A DNA stretch of 64,000 bases from Brugia malayi. Taxonomy: Eukaryota > Nematoda > Chromadorea > Rhabditida > Onchocercidae. How positions within the stretch are numbered: position 1 is the stretch's first letter; every line of letters begins with the position of its first letter. This document shows, in pieces, positions 1 through 18,405 of this stretch. The position numbers were made by a program, and so were the translations under genes. A model generated the notes under the pieces. It had not been told where the DNA came from, searched no databases, and was given only the letters and a program-made list of their open reading frames with translations. The stretch covers positions 12,382,696 through 12,446,695 of the forward strand of contig NW_025062477.1 of the NCBI RefSeq assembly GCF_000002995.4, in the 5' to 3' direction.

Positions 1-2102
1 AAAAACTAAATCATTTATATAAATGTTGTAAGGTAGTAAAATTTTTACATGTTTTTTTAGCTCATATCAACTTACATTAACAATTAGTTGAAGGGGTAAA
101 AAATGGATAACAAATGAAAATAGAGCTAATAGAAACGCTTAGAGGAAAGACAAATTAAAAGAAAGTAAAAATAATTGATATAATAAATACCAGGAAATGA
201 ATGAAATATGAAAGAAAAGGAAAAATAAAAATTTAGTGCAAACAAAATTTGTGATAATTAAACGGGAGTATGCTTTTTTTTTTTTCCATCATAATTACTC
301 AATTTAAAGTGTCACCCTTAATTGAGAGGCGATAAATGTGACAATGAATACAGAAAAAATAAACTACTAACAAAGTTGAGTAAATCCATTCTTTCTTTGG
401 TTTAAATATAATTGATAATAAGTGACAAATTGAATGGTAGTACATTCAAATTGAGTAAGTAGTAAGAATTAAAACTTCTTTATATAAAAATACTTATATT
501 TATAAAATTTCGTGTAGTAAATAATTTCATTTTTTTTTTTTTGCACAAATGTATTTCCAGGTTTTTTTTTCAAAAAAAAAAAACGAATTATCCTTAAATT
601 ATGATGAAAATAAACAGAAGATAAAAATACAAACATCAGGGATGCAAAAAAAATAAATACTAAATAAAAAGTAAGCATGATAGAAAGAGATGGATTTCCT
701 GGTAAAAATTTTAGCTGCACTTCTGAAAAAAAAAAAGAATGATTAGCGGAAAATATTTGGTTATGCAAGCAAAAAGATAAATTTCCTAAAAAAAAAAAAA
801 AAGAGGAAAAAAATTGTACGCAATATTTCCTCCAAGTTAAGCTCACTTTAAACTAAATTAGGAAAGAAGCAAATAAATGTGAATATGTTCTTAATTAATT
901 GATACAAAAATCATCAATTAAATAAACCTATAATAACCATGAATTCTAGTAAATTCCAAATTCACTAATCCGATTGTTTCATTTACATCGCAAAATAGCA
1001 AGCAAATTATAAGCACAACCACGGGTTTCATATATTGAGCATATTGAAGACAAAGTATTATCTGAATAACCTATCACTGATACAATATAGCATATATATA
1101 CTTAAGGAAAACCTATGAGGATAACATTTTATCAATTTAATTTAACTGATTCCAAAAATACTCTCAAAATTTCAATCTTTTTTCATCAATTAGCTATGGC
1201 CATGATAATTTCGTGCTATTCTTTTTTTTTTTTTTTTTTTCAAATTATATTCATATCGGTAAAAGACATGAAATTCATATGCAAATATTCATGAAATGAG
1301 GACTTTAGATGTTTTTTTTTTTTTTTAAATGATAACAAAATTTGACTTTTGTTCAGTTTAGGCATTAAAAATGAAATGGAATACTTATGCAAAAAGAAAA
1401 AAAAATAATAATAAAAATAAATCTCGGATTATCAATGCAGTTCTTTTCGGGTTTTGAATTTATGAGAAATAACTAAAAAAAATGCCTAAATGACAAATGT
1501 AAACTTTGCTCTATAAATAATTCGTATTAAATTTTCACAGCATAACAAATTTTAACCGTAATAAATTCCTTACAGGAAGCCTATAGAGCAAAAAACGTAA
1601 GCCATAGATTATCCTGAAATAATTACAAGCTGTCTCGACATAACAAAGATTTTCACAGAAAAAGCTGCAAGTGAACTGAAAAAAAAAAAAATTATCAGTC
1701 AAATGTGAACATTAAGAATCCTAATAGCACATATACCTGGGAGCACTGCTGCACATTACTAAAAACTGATAAAAATAGAAATTTCAAATAGAATTTTCTA
1801 AAACCCAAAAAAGAAAAAATTTTCTTTTTCATCAAATTAAAATTCACCTAGATTTTTTTTTTAAATATTAGGATGAAATATGCAATAGAAGTGAAATAAT
1901 AAAAACGAAGCAAATTGTTCACGTATTAATTATCACAGCACATTATTTCATTCAACTTTGTCAAATTAAAAATGAATTTTCGAAAATCTTCATGTAAACT
2001 CTGGCAATGGCAATTGTACTAATAGTAATAATAAGCTAATCAGCAATCAATCCAATTACAATACATCATTCAATTCAATTCAATTCATTCATTTACTCAA
2101 TC
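1..2102. other. Non-coding flank downstream of the PP1-subunit gene
   Basis: AT-rich sequence with many A and T runs and no exon I can support. It should contain the 3' UTR and polyadenylation site of the minus-strand gene that ends at 2103, but I see no clear AATAAA-type signal close to the stop. Small open frames here (for example 469-846 on the minus strand) are made of poly-A/T codons and are not credible genes. Confidence 0.6.
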
Positions 2103-8014
<5,912 letters not shown>

Positions 8015-8040
8015 CGCCCGTTTTTACCTACTACTCTCTG
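8015..8040 (-). promoter_or_regulatory. Splice or trans-splice acceptor and 23-nt leader of the PP1-subunit gene
   Basis: On the minus strand, AATTTGCAG ends at 8038 and is followed by 23 bases and then the start codon at 8014. Such a short leader after a good acceptor is typical of nematode genes that receive a spliced leader. A cis-spliced upstream exon (candidate at 8690-8929) is the alternative. Confidence 0.5.
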
Positions 8041-8133
8041 CAAATTCTCAAACATTTAAAACTCAAACTTAGAAAGTTATCTTAAAAATTTATCTCTTTG
8101 AATATGCTCATCATTTGTTTGACAGAGTAAGGA

Positions 8134-8134
<1 letters not shown>

Positions 8135-8173
<39 letters not shown>
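8135..8173. repeat. (TA)n microsatellite
   Basis: Uninterrupted TA dinucleotide run about 120 bp upstream of the PP1-subunit start. Just beyond it (8243-8284) is a short imperfect repeat of AAGAATAAGCGA-type units. Confidence 0.9.
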
Positions 8174-8175
<2 letters not shown>

Positions 8176-8689
8176 CCTATCATATTTATCATTAGTTATC
8201 AAATACATACTCCCATAATAATGACATAGAATTAGTCGACAAGAATAAGCGAATGTCAAGAATAAGCGACAAGAATAAGCGAATGAATTTAGTATCAAAA
8301 ATTAAAAATAACATTATCAATCAATTACTAAATACAGCCGCTTGCTGCTATATTTCACACTTAATTTCAATTAATGAACTAAAATCAAAAAGTAATAAAG
8401 AACGTTGAACTTTAATCTCTTTCGCTCTAACTCTGTCTTTTTCTTCCCCCTAACAATCATGTTAACTAATTTTAATTCAAACAACTTCTACTCTACTTAC
8501 GACTGATAACAAATGATACTGAAAATTTTCCTATTCTTTTTTTGAATGTGTTAATGTCAATATTATGATGTCATATACATATTTCTTACTCAAATCATTT
8601 CAATCAAAATTTCTTTTTTTTTTCAACAAGATTAAATCATTAAATATTAAAAAAAAAGAAAAGAAAACGATGATAATTTACAAACATAC

Positions 8690-8929
8690 CTAAAAAATGT
8701 TGAACACAAACGTCTTTGTCACTGCGTACTTTCTTATGTTTAGATAATGATGATGACGTTGGCCTGTTGAATTGTAACAAATGACGAGAACAACAATAGC
8801 AACAATATGTCCCACAACCGTCAATAAATGGAAATATTGTATAGAAAATAAACAGATAAGAAAATGAAACGAAGGCAACGATAATATTTCCACCGGTATA
8901 TCCAAAAGAAAAAGAAAAAAAAACCAGGA
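8690..8929 (-). other. Candidate unassigned exon upstream of the PP1-subunit gene
   Basis: This stretch is less AT-rich than its surroundings and ends in a strong donor, TTTTTTAG|GTATGT, at 8690/8689 on the minus strand. One minus frame is open from 8930 to the donor. It reads as a hydrophobic segment (core GGNIIVAFVSFSYLFIFY) followed by a cysteine cluster (CGTYCCYCC) and a basic Ser/Lys-rich tail. Joined to the acceptor at 8038, that frame meets a stop after a few codons, so it is not an N-terminal extension of the PP1 subunit by that route. It may be a 5' non-coding exon at an alternative promoter, an exon of an unrecognised gene, or chance. I do not recognise the peptide. Confidence 0.25.
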
Positions 8930-11900
8930 CTTATAATTGCAGGAATGATTTGTTACTGCAATTCATAGAATGATGTTTGTCCGTAAGAGAATGATAACAG
9001 CTTGAAAGAATTTCATATTTCAGCTTTAATTGCATAGAAGTGCAATAAATAGATTCAGATTGTTTTTGAATTAAATTTTCAGATTCTTGAATTTCAGATT
9101 TTCCCAATGCAAGCTTTTTACCTCATCTGTAAGGTGTAGCTTGTAATAAATTGCTATTGCAGTTACTGTTGAAGGATGATAATAAATTCTGATATCTAAA
9201 ATTCAGTTCATTTTCTTTAAGCATCATCAATGAAATCAATAGCAACATTAATTAAATATTATCATCAAGAAAAAAAATTCAAAAGTTAACTATAGCATGT
9301 GATAATATTGTGTTAAGATATAAAAATTTATAAAAAGAGAATATAGCATAAATAATAACATATTATTATTCAAAAATTGATTTAAAAAAAGAAAAGAAAA
9401 AAGAAATAATTGAATAATTTGCTTATTTTACTATTAAAAATTAGTACTAGAAAAAAAAAAAATCAATAATTTGTATTTTTAATGCTGAACACATATTGAA
9501 TACATTTAGAATATTACTTAACATGCAGTTAATGATTCGTATCTTACAACAACAAAAAGACAGTTCACATCTTTTACAATGGAAAACTTACATAGCTCGA
9601 TCAAAAAAAAAAAAAAGTAAATTGTATTTCTTACTAAAAATATTTTAGATGAATAGTTCCGTTTCAAATAAAAAATAAATCGCTGTTGCTAGGTTATGCT
9701 TATATCAATTATCTTAAGAAGCTCGTAGTAAAATAAAAAAAAAAAAAACATAAGAGAAATTTTCCATAACATTCAAATAGAATAAGTAAAATTGCATGTC
9801 ATTAAACACTAAATGATACGATATCAATGCAACTATGTGACAATTTCCGCCAGATATAAAATGAATTTTCCAAGCTGCTAAAAATTAAGCGAACAGTACG
9901 AATTACTAGTTGCTATATGATTTATTGTATAGGAATTTTACTTTAAACTAAGTTAAAAAAAAAAAAAAAAATATTAAATCAAAATATTACAAACTTTATG
10001 AGTTAGCAACATAATGATAAGAAAAGAGAAAATTGGACTAAAACTTGGCATACTTCATGTGCTGATTGTGAGCCTTATCTAGTGCTATCATGATAAGAAA
10101 AGTCGAATATTATTTCAAAGATAGCATAAAATTCCTCATACAGAATACAATGTTATCAAAACATTAAAAAATATCATTAAAAAAATGATGAAATAATTAG
10201 AAAATAAGCACAATAAAACTTCATTTCCAAAAAAGGAGCTATATTTTAAATTTTGAAAATTTCGAAACATTTCAATTAAATGTAATAACATGATAAAAAA
10301 TCATTTAAAAAAAATCAAAAATATAAGAAATGACAAAATATTATCATAGCAATGTTACATATCAGGCTAAAATGATTGATATTCTCACAATAATGAAACA
10401 TCATTGAATTCATCAAAAAATTTCTTAAATCATTTTTTAACTTCTTTTTTTTTCGTTTTCTTTTTCTTTCATTTGTCTCAGAGATCACCGAACTGAATTC
10501 AACTTTTATCATATGAAGTAAAAAACAAAAATTCCAGAAACAAACATATATAAATGAATATTTTTTGATGGAAGAAATTTTACAAAAAATAAAATGTACA
10601 GAATTTCGTTTTAAATAAATGTATATATTTAAATTCCTTTTTCAAGTAAAAAATTTGAGATAAATTGATCGTGAGCAAATCCTGTGATATTAAAAAACTT
10701 TTTCAGTATTGATGCCATCCACACAAATATACCAGAAGAAAGGATATTCTTATTATGTTCATCAATTAGACTATCTATGGTCATTCACTAGGAATGACCT
10801 TTCTAAATATTCAAGGAAAATTGTTGACTGAATAATAGCAATAACCATTATAAATTAGACAATTTGCAATTACAAATTCATTTTTAACTTATAATATATC
10901 AAATGATAAAGTTCAGACTAAAATGAGGACAATTTATAAATTATGAATGTATATTACTTTTGTAGCTATTGTTCAAATTTAAATCTTACGATTTATTGCA
11001 AGTAAAAAAATAGAAAACTAGTAAGATAAAAAGAAGCATAAAATAATAATTGTCTCATTTTAGTGAAAGAAAATTGAAAGAAAATAAAAAAACGAAAGAA
11101 AATTTTAAAAAATTGATGAAAAATTTTTCAATGAAAAAAAAAAAAAAATCCTAACAAAAAGGAAAGGAAAAACCAGACGAGCTAAGATGATGATAGAATC
11201 ACTTCAGTTAGCAGATCGCTACACTCTTCGCTTTTTGCCTTTGTTATCTTTTTATATTCCCAAATGACTTCAAAAATGAAACTCAAAGAGTCGAAGAGAG
11301 AACATCGAACATTGAACAATGCAAAATTACTGCTAAAGCACAACAAAAAAACCATAAAATTTATATCATTACTATAATGACTCATAGATATGTAAGTACA
11401 ATGAGTCATATAAATTAGCATAAATATATCACGAATAGCTTGGATTAAATATTGCTAAAAACTATTAGTATTATCGATTATCGATCAATTTATTGACGAG
11501 AAATGCTTGAAATATAGAAAAATATCAATCAAATCATATGAACAATTGTAGGAATCAATGGAAAATTTACAAGAAAATATTAGACAAATGTTCTATGAGT
11601 TAAACATTTATTCCAATTCTTTTATCTAAGCGAAAGCAGCAATTTCTTCAATTAAGTAAATTTGATAAAAGCAATGGTAAAAGAAATTAATGGTACCGGT
11701 TTTTCCTCTTTTTTTTTTTTCTTTTTTTTTATAGTTTAAATTTAGTAAATGAGAAACTAAAGGAAACAGCTGCTTAGCATATGAACTTTCTCTTACTTGT
11801 TTTACTGTTGATTTATTTCACCACAAAAGAATTCATCTGAACTTCAGAAATCTTTTATGGGTTTCAGAAATAAAAATATCAGACACAGTAAAGTTTGCAA

Positions 11901-12949
11901 AGAAAAAAAAGAGAAAAAAAAAAAAAACTCGCCAGATGTACTATGTAAAAAAAATGGTGTAATTAGCCTATTGAGGGTCAGTGAAATTAGAAATTTGATG
12001 AAGAATGACAACAAAGAATATTTATAGGATTTAATTGAAATACTTTCAATTGATAAATTAACCGTTAGTTTTATCATTCATCACGGGAAACACATCACAA
12101 TAGAAAAAAAAAAAGAAGTTAAAGGAAACAACACTAGAATTTTATTTTTTATTTATTTAATTTTATGAATATAATAAAATGTAAAAGAAATGACACAAGC
12201 GACAGGCAATATGTTACGCATGGATTTCTGGAAAATCATCTGAACTCGTTTTTTCCAAACTGATTAATGATCATTATCTAGAAAAAAAATAAAAACGATT
12301 CCATATTAGTGGTCAGTTGTGATATGTTAAGATAATCATATTTTAAAACTATACTATTATACATCATCTTTATACTAAAATTAGTAGAATTTTAAAAATA
12401 AGGCTAATTCATACTGACATATTACATCAAAAAAAAAAGATAATATATTTGCCCTCAAATAATAATAATAATTACTGGCAAATATCATATTATGTACCAA
12501 TTTCTAGTACTAAAGTTTTTCGCAATTTGAAGTGTGAAAACTTGAATGATATAAAGATGAGAAGACGAGCAATTCCTATGTTCTATAACAAAAATCACTC
12601 ATAATTCAAAAACAACATTTTTAAATCAATTAGATAAGAAAAGAAAAGGAAAAGTTAAATTACTATCACTATCAAAACATTCATGAATCTAACATATGTT
12701 ATAACTAAGATAAAATTCGACTATTATATAAATACTTAATTTCATTTAATTTATCAAAATTATGCTTAATTCTCAAATTCATTTTACTGAAAAAAAAAAC
12801 AACAAATAAATAAATTTTACAATCAATATTTTAACATTAAATTCGTCACATATGCTCAATTAATAAAATATTAATTATTCCACACGTGTTAAGTCACGCG
12901 TAAAATATTGAAGTACACGTAACTAACGCTGTTAGGACAAAAAGGAAAC
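8930..12949. other. Intergenic AT-rich sequence, no gene seen
   Basis: Long A and T runs and scattered short open frames without splice context. A perfect 8-bp inverted repeat with a 5-nt loop (GGTCATTC/GAATGACC) lies at 10779-10799. A short open stretch after TTTTTCAG near 10710 (plus strand) ends after about 27 codons and has no partner exons. I see nothing else. Confidence 0.5.
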
Positions 12950-13180
12950 GTGAGAAAGAAAAGAAAGAAAGTAGTAATAAGAACGAACTGTAATAATTTC
13001 AACGGTTTCATTGCTACGTCACCGAATAATACAGAGATATCAAAGAACATAATCGAAATTTCACGCATACAACGTGGTACATTAGACTGTGACTATTATG
13101 AAAATTATTGTTTACCTGAAACGGTGTTGCATAACTTTAATAAGTTTCAGTCTAGTTATATTTTTGATTGTTTAAAGTAA
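12950..13180 (+). CDS. Unrecognised 76-aa open frame, doubtful
   Basis: An ATG-to-stop frame with more balanced base composition than its surroundings and a mixed, non-low-complexity peptide. It starts basic (MRKKRKKVVIRTNC) and has NYCLPETVLHNF near its end. I recognise no family. The last codons, AAAGTAA, could also be a splice donor, so it might be part of an exon. No neighbouring exon was found. Treat it as a hypothesis only. Confidence 0.15.
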   Translation: MRKKRKKVVIRTNCNNFNGFIATSPNNTEISKNIIEISRIQRGTLDCDYYENYCLPETVLHNFNKFQSSYIFDCLK

Positions 13181-13289
13181 AAATTATTTTTAAAAAATCT
13201 AAATCTTCAATAATTTTGGCTTTTTTTGTGAAATTTGTGCTGAAAAATTATGATTTTCAAAATTAAAAATGGATAATTTTATTCAATGG

Positions 13290-13640
13290 GAAAGAATAAT
13301 ATCAGTTTTATTTTGTTAATATTATTAATCAAATTTATATTTATTTATTAAATTTTTATTAATGATGGTAATGAAAATTTGCACTTATTTATTAATTTTT
13401 ATTAGTAGTTGTGATAAAATTTATATTTATTTATTAAATTTTTATTAATAATAGTAATGAAATTTATACCTATTTATTAATTTTTTTTTATTAATAGTAA
13501 TTCTGACGAAATTTATACTGAATTAAATTTTTACTAATAATAGTAGTATATTTATTAATAATAGTAATCAAATTTATACTTATTTATTAATTTTTATTAA
13601 TAATAGTAATGCAATTTACTACTAATTCTACTACTAATCA
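13290..13640. repeat. Degenerate tandem repeat, units of about 45-60 bp
   Basis: Repeated phrases of the form TTATTTATTAATTTTTATTAATAATAGTAATGAAATTTATA recur about six times with indels. They are AT-only in character and have no coding meaning. Confidence 0.6.
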
Positions 13641-14444
13641 TAATAGATTCCATACTTGTTTATTAAAACTAATACATCTTTTGCTTATATTTCTTCCTTT
13701 TTTTTATCTTAAATGTAATTCTAATTAACGAGAAATTTAGTCATTTATTGATTAGACCAACATTCTGTGTTAACAATTTCATTTGAAATGAAAAGAAAAA
13801 AAAAATCAATTCATGTCAAAGGTCATCCCTTCTATTAATTTAATTTCCAAAAATTTATATTTTATCTCATTTAAATTAATGTTTCTTTTTTCTGAAGCTA
13901 AATTTTCGTAATTAATTCACTTTTGAACAACAGTGATTTAAAAAGAAAAAGAAAATTGCAAATTATAATAAAATAAATATCACTCGCTTAATCATTAATT
14001 TGCAGTGTTTATTTTATAGATGAAATAAGTATAAATGTTATTCATTAAAATTTAAAACATTATCAATTTATTTAAACGTAGAAATTTTTCAATATTTCCT
14101 ATTAATTAATAGATGAATTATTAATCCTTATAATAAATCATTTAAACATTAGTTAAAAGTTATTTCAAATTACAGCTTAGATTTACTCAATAAATGAAAA
14201 GTTGAAATAAAATTTTATAAAAGTTATATTTACTCAATTTATTTTGTTCATTATATTATGTATCATTTAAAAATCAATTAATTATTAATGTAAGTAATGA
14301 AGAAATCAATTTTTGACAAAGTAATATTTTTGTTGGATAAAAATTTAATGAATAAAATTTTTTGAAAGCAAATTCTAAAAGAAAAATGTAAAAAATGATA
14401 GCATTTATTTTAAAATAGCACTTATTATTTCGAATTGTCTTTTT

Positions 14445-14476
<32 letters not shown>

Positions 14477-15343
14477 CGCATTTACTTTTTAAAGCATTTA
14501 TTTATTCAACTCTTTTAGTTTTATTTATTTTTTTTTCCCTCTAATTTCCACATAATAACAATTTGAAGTGGAAAATAATGCAATATTTTTATTCATTTGA
14601 TAATTATTTTTTTTTTTTTTTTTTTTTTTTTAGAAATGTGAATTTGTTAGATTAGATATTTCACTTTATTTAAATTATATCTATCAGATTTGAAAATTTC
14701 TGCAAACTTTTAATCGACTTCTAACTTTCAATTTAATTTGTCGTTTTTCTTTTTTTTTTTTTTTGTCCTCTTTTTTTCCCTGAATTTTTGTGATAAAGTA
14801 ATGATTTATCAAGAGCAGAAGAATTGATTATAGAATAGGAAACGTTTTAAGAAGCAATTTAAAATCAAAAAACAAAAAATGAAAAAAAAAAATAAAGAGA
14901 AAAAAAGATTTTCAAAGATTTATGAACATGATAAATAAATAATTTCCACATCTTCTCACTTTTAATTTTGCTAGCATAAATTAAAAACTTTTAAAATAAA
15001 TTATAAATGATGAAAATACACTAAGGTAATTAGAGTTGTTTGCTAGAAAAGATGATAAATAAATAATTTTCATAAAATTAATAGTTAATGCATAATGTTT
15101 CTTTTGTTTTAAGCTAATTTTTTTTTTTTCAAAAATTCATACTAATATTATTTGTGATAATTTCAAATTCCTAAAATATTCGCGGAAAATAATTTTACAT
15201 TTCTAATTATCAAATATATGATTCATATTTAATCAATCATTTCTAATTATTAATGAGAGGAATATTTGATAATAATAACATAAAATGGCGTGGCGCATTT
15301 TTAACAATTTAATACAATGATATCATAAAAGATGAATAATGGA
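13641..15343. other. Intergenic AT-rich sequence
   Basis: Low-complexity sequence with poly-T runs (notably near 14450-14476 and 14607-14631). I see no exon, RNA gene or mobile element. Confidence 0.5.
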
Positions 15344-15348
15344 TATGT

Positions 15349-15387
<39 letters not shown>

Positions 15388-15412
15388 TGTGTGTGTGTAT
15401 GTATGTGTGTGT
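15344..15412. repeat. (TG)n microsatellite with TATG interruptions
   Basis: About 68 bp of GT dinucleotides broken by a few ATGT steps. Confidence 0.9.
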
Positions 15413-16440
15413 TATAAAACCTGTTATATCTTACCTGTTTAATTAAATAAAAGTAAATTAATGTTCATGCATAGAACAAAATGTCTTCATTCCATTATCA
15501 ATTTATCATTCAATTTCTCATTATCATTTTAATTTATCACTTATTTGTTTTAATTGGTTTTATGTAAATAATTCATTATTAGCGTGGATTTTATATGTAT
15601 ATAAAAAGAATTAATTTTTTATTTGTTTATATGTTTACAATTTGCTATTATTCACTATTAGCATAAATAATTTGTTTATTAGTTTGTGTAAATAGCCATA
15701 CGATAGATAATTTAGAATGTCTGATGTAATTATTTTAATCATTCAATGTTTTTATAAAATCAACTTATAATAAAATTGAAAAATTTTTTTTGAAATAAAC
15801 TGAACTTTGAATAATTTTGGCTGATGTAAAATTAAAATAATTTTAAAATTCAAACTGATTTATTGTTACCATTGAATTATTTATGAATGAAAGTTATATT
15901 TAAGTGAAATTATAATTGTAATTTAAATAAATTTGAGAATATATAATACTTCTACTTTAGCATTTTATCATTTCTTAATTTTCATCCAATAATTATTTTC
16001 ATAATAAGTTTATATGAATTTGAAAATATTTTATATCCTTTTCAAGCATTTACAATTTGTACGAATGAATGTTATCGCAGATAAATATGTTTTTTCTGAT
16101 ATGAAAATTGTAATGAATTAATCAATTAAAATTCAATTACAGAAATAAAAGTTAATTTAGATTAAATCCATTCAATGTATTGTATTAATTGTATATATGT
16201 ATTCTATTCCGATTTTATTATTAATTACATTCAGTCTATTTGTTCATAATGGCATAAATTTGATTTTTTTTTTTCTTTTTTGGTAAATTAAATAATTCAG
16301 AAATCAGTTGTTTACAATCTTAGAATAATTAAATCTTAGAGAATTGCTTAATTTAATTAGAAAATTCTCTCTTTATTTCTTTAGAAAAAAGTGCAAAATT
16401 TGTTAGCAAAGTACTTATTAATTTAGAAAGAAAGAAAAAA

Positions 16441-16475
<35 letters not shown>

Positions 16476-17219
16476 TATTTCTACCGTTGTTTTTTTTTTT
16501 AATTTAATTGAAAAATTAATCAAACTAAAAAGATATTAGATTGTTAGAAATTTGAAATTTCTCGAAACTTTTAATTAAATAACAATTGCTGCATAAAAAT
16601 TCTTTTACTTTTCAATATTGCCATTTCTTTAATTGATTTTTAAAAATAGTTCCGTTTTTTTTTTTTATTGATAGCAAATTTTAACTGATTATATATTTCT
16701 CGGAATGATTTTTAAATATTATCATACTTTTTTTCTCCTTCTCTCTCTCTCTCTCCCTCTCTCTCTCCCTCCTTCCTTACCTTTATTATAAAACGTTTTC
16801 ATCAGTCAATGTGGATACGATTACTCAGTGGTACCAGACGTTACGGATGTGTATTCGAATTACATACTTCTTTTTTATTTCCTTTTTCTTTTTTTTGTTA
16901 ATTATTATTTAATGCTAATTAACGAACGGTTTTACTTTATGATTTTTATTTATTTATTTATTTATATTAATGGATTAAAACAAATAATAAAATTGAAAAA
17001 TTCTGAACTTCAATAAAAATTCTGAAAATATCATTCATTACTTTATCACACAGTTTCTATATTCTTATTAAGTTATTAAGTTAGAATTATTAATTAATAA
17101 GTTCAAAAGGAAAATAAAAATCCATCTTCAATAAGTATTATTTGATCGAATTTTTAACATTTTTCTTTTTTTTTTTTTATTTCTGACGATTAGTAATTGC
17201 AATGATATATGGAAAACTC
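15413..17219. other. Intergenic sequence with a CT-rich microsatellite
   Basis: AT-rich, with a (CT)n tract at 16738-16776. A small patch of higher GC follows at 16800-16860; it opens a 62-aa plus frame (16828-17016) that soon becomes poly-T derived. I do not accept it as a gene. Confidence 0.5.
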
Positions 17220-17221
17220 AG

Positions 17222-17640
17222 TTTGAATCCGGATTTCTGTCTGAGTTCAATTTGAATCCAGATTTCTATTCGAATTCAATTTGAATCCGACTTCTGTTAG
17301 AGTTCAATTTGAATTCAGATTTCTATCTGAGTTCAATTTGAATCCGGATTTCTGTCTGAGTTCAATTTGAATCCAGATTTCTAATCGAATTCAATTTGAA
17401 TCCGACTTCCGTTAGAGTTCAATTTGAATTCAGATTTCTATCTGAGTTCAATTTGAATCCGGATTTCTGTCTGAGTTCAATTTGAATCCAGATTTCTAAT
17501 CGAATTCAATTTGAATCCGACTTCTGTTAGAGTTCAATTTGAATTCAGATTTCTATCTGAGTTCAATTTGAATCCAGATTTCTGTCTGAGTTCAATTTGA
17601 ATCCAGATTTCTGTCTGAGTTCAATTTGAATCCAGATTCC
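17222..17640 (+). repeat. Higher-order tandem repeat (four 28-29 bp monomers per unit)
   Basis: A monomer of 28-29 bp ending in the constant phrase GTTCAATTTGAAT is repeated about 14 times. Four monomer types occur in fixed order: A (CCGGATTTCTGTCTGA), B (CCAGATTTCTAATCGA), C (CCGACTTCTGTTAGA) and D (TCAGATTTCTATCTGA). The ABCD block (about 115 bp) is repeated three times with few changes, then the array ends in A-like monomers. Confidence 0.85.
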
Positions 17641-17840
17641 GATTCCTGAAAAGTATAACAAATTTATGATTTGAACAAAAAACAAGAAAAAAAATTTGCG
17701 TTAAGGCAGTAATGAATGAATGTGGCGGCAGTTGATGGAATGACAAGAATATATAACACACATTTGTATTATTTATCGATGAATTCAAAGGGTGCATCGA
17801 CCGCTTCGTCAACGGACAAAACTGTACATAAAGCGCCCAA
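17641..17840. other. GC-richer patch between two repeat arrays, origin unclear
   Basis: Base composition is clearly more balanced than in the flanks. It is open on the plus strand from 17716, and the frame runs on into the CA microsatellite. There are no supported splice sites or recognisable protein. It could be part of an exon or a conserved regulatory element, but neither is shown. Confidence 0.3.
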
Positions 17841-17851
17841 CATACACACAC

Positions 17852-17882
<31 letters not shown>

Positions 17883-17910
17883 GACAGACACAGACACACA
17901 CATACATACA
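17841..17910. repeat. (CA)n / CATA microsatellite
   Basis: CA dinucleotides mixed with CATA and CAGA steps. Apparent His/Thr-rich or Val/Cys-rich peptides here are artefacts of this repeat. Confidence 0.9.
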
Positions 17911-18044
17911 TAACCAACAAATGCTATTAAATTGTTTATTTGAAATGTTTTCGCATTCTTACTGGTAGTTCTCAGATTTCAATAGTTGTGAAATGCTAAC
18001 TGCGCCTGACATACATTTTATAACATTTGTAAATGTTGACGTAA

Positions 18045-18405
18045 TAGCTTGTCTGCATGTTTTGAAACATTTTTTTTGTTTTTTTTTTTTTTTTTTTTTC
18101 GTTTTATTTCAATGATTTATTATTTTCAAAAAAAAAAAATGAAAAAATGTTTGTCTTTCAGCATCTTTTGAAATATATTTATTTCAATGATTTAATGATT
18201 TCAAACAAAAAAAAAAGAAAAAAATCAAGAAATGTCTACCTGCAGATTTTGAAATTATTTATTTATTTATTTCAATGATTTATTGATTTCAAAAAAAAAA
18301 AAAAAAATCAGAAAATGTTTATATGTCTGCATGTTTTGAAATTATTTATTTATTTGTTTATTTCAATGATTTCAGAAAAAAATCAAGAAAATGTTTGCCT
18401 AATCG
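18045..18405. repeat. Degenerate tandem repeat, about 80-90 bp units, four copies
   Basis: Each copy carries a TGTCTGCATGTTTTGAAA-like phrase, then TTTATTTCAATGATTTATTGA, then an A-rich run and a TCAGAAAATG phrase. Copies differ mostly in the length of the poly-A part. Confidence 0.6.

Noticed and set aside
469..846. 125-aa minus frame rich in Phe and Lys
   Set aside because: Made of poly-T/A runs with no splice context or recognisable motif.
17621..17920. 99-aa minus frame rich in Val/Cys and 65-aa plus frame rich in His/Thr
   Set aside because: Both run through the CA microsatellite at 17841-17910.
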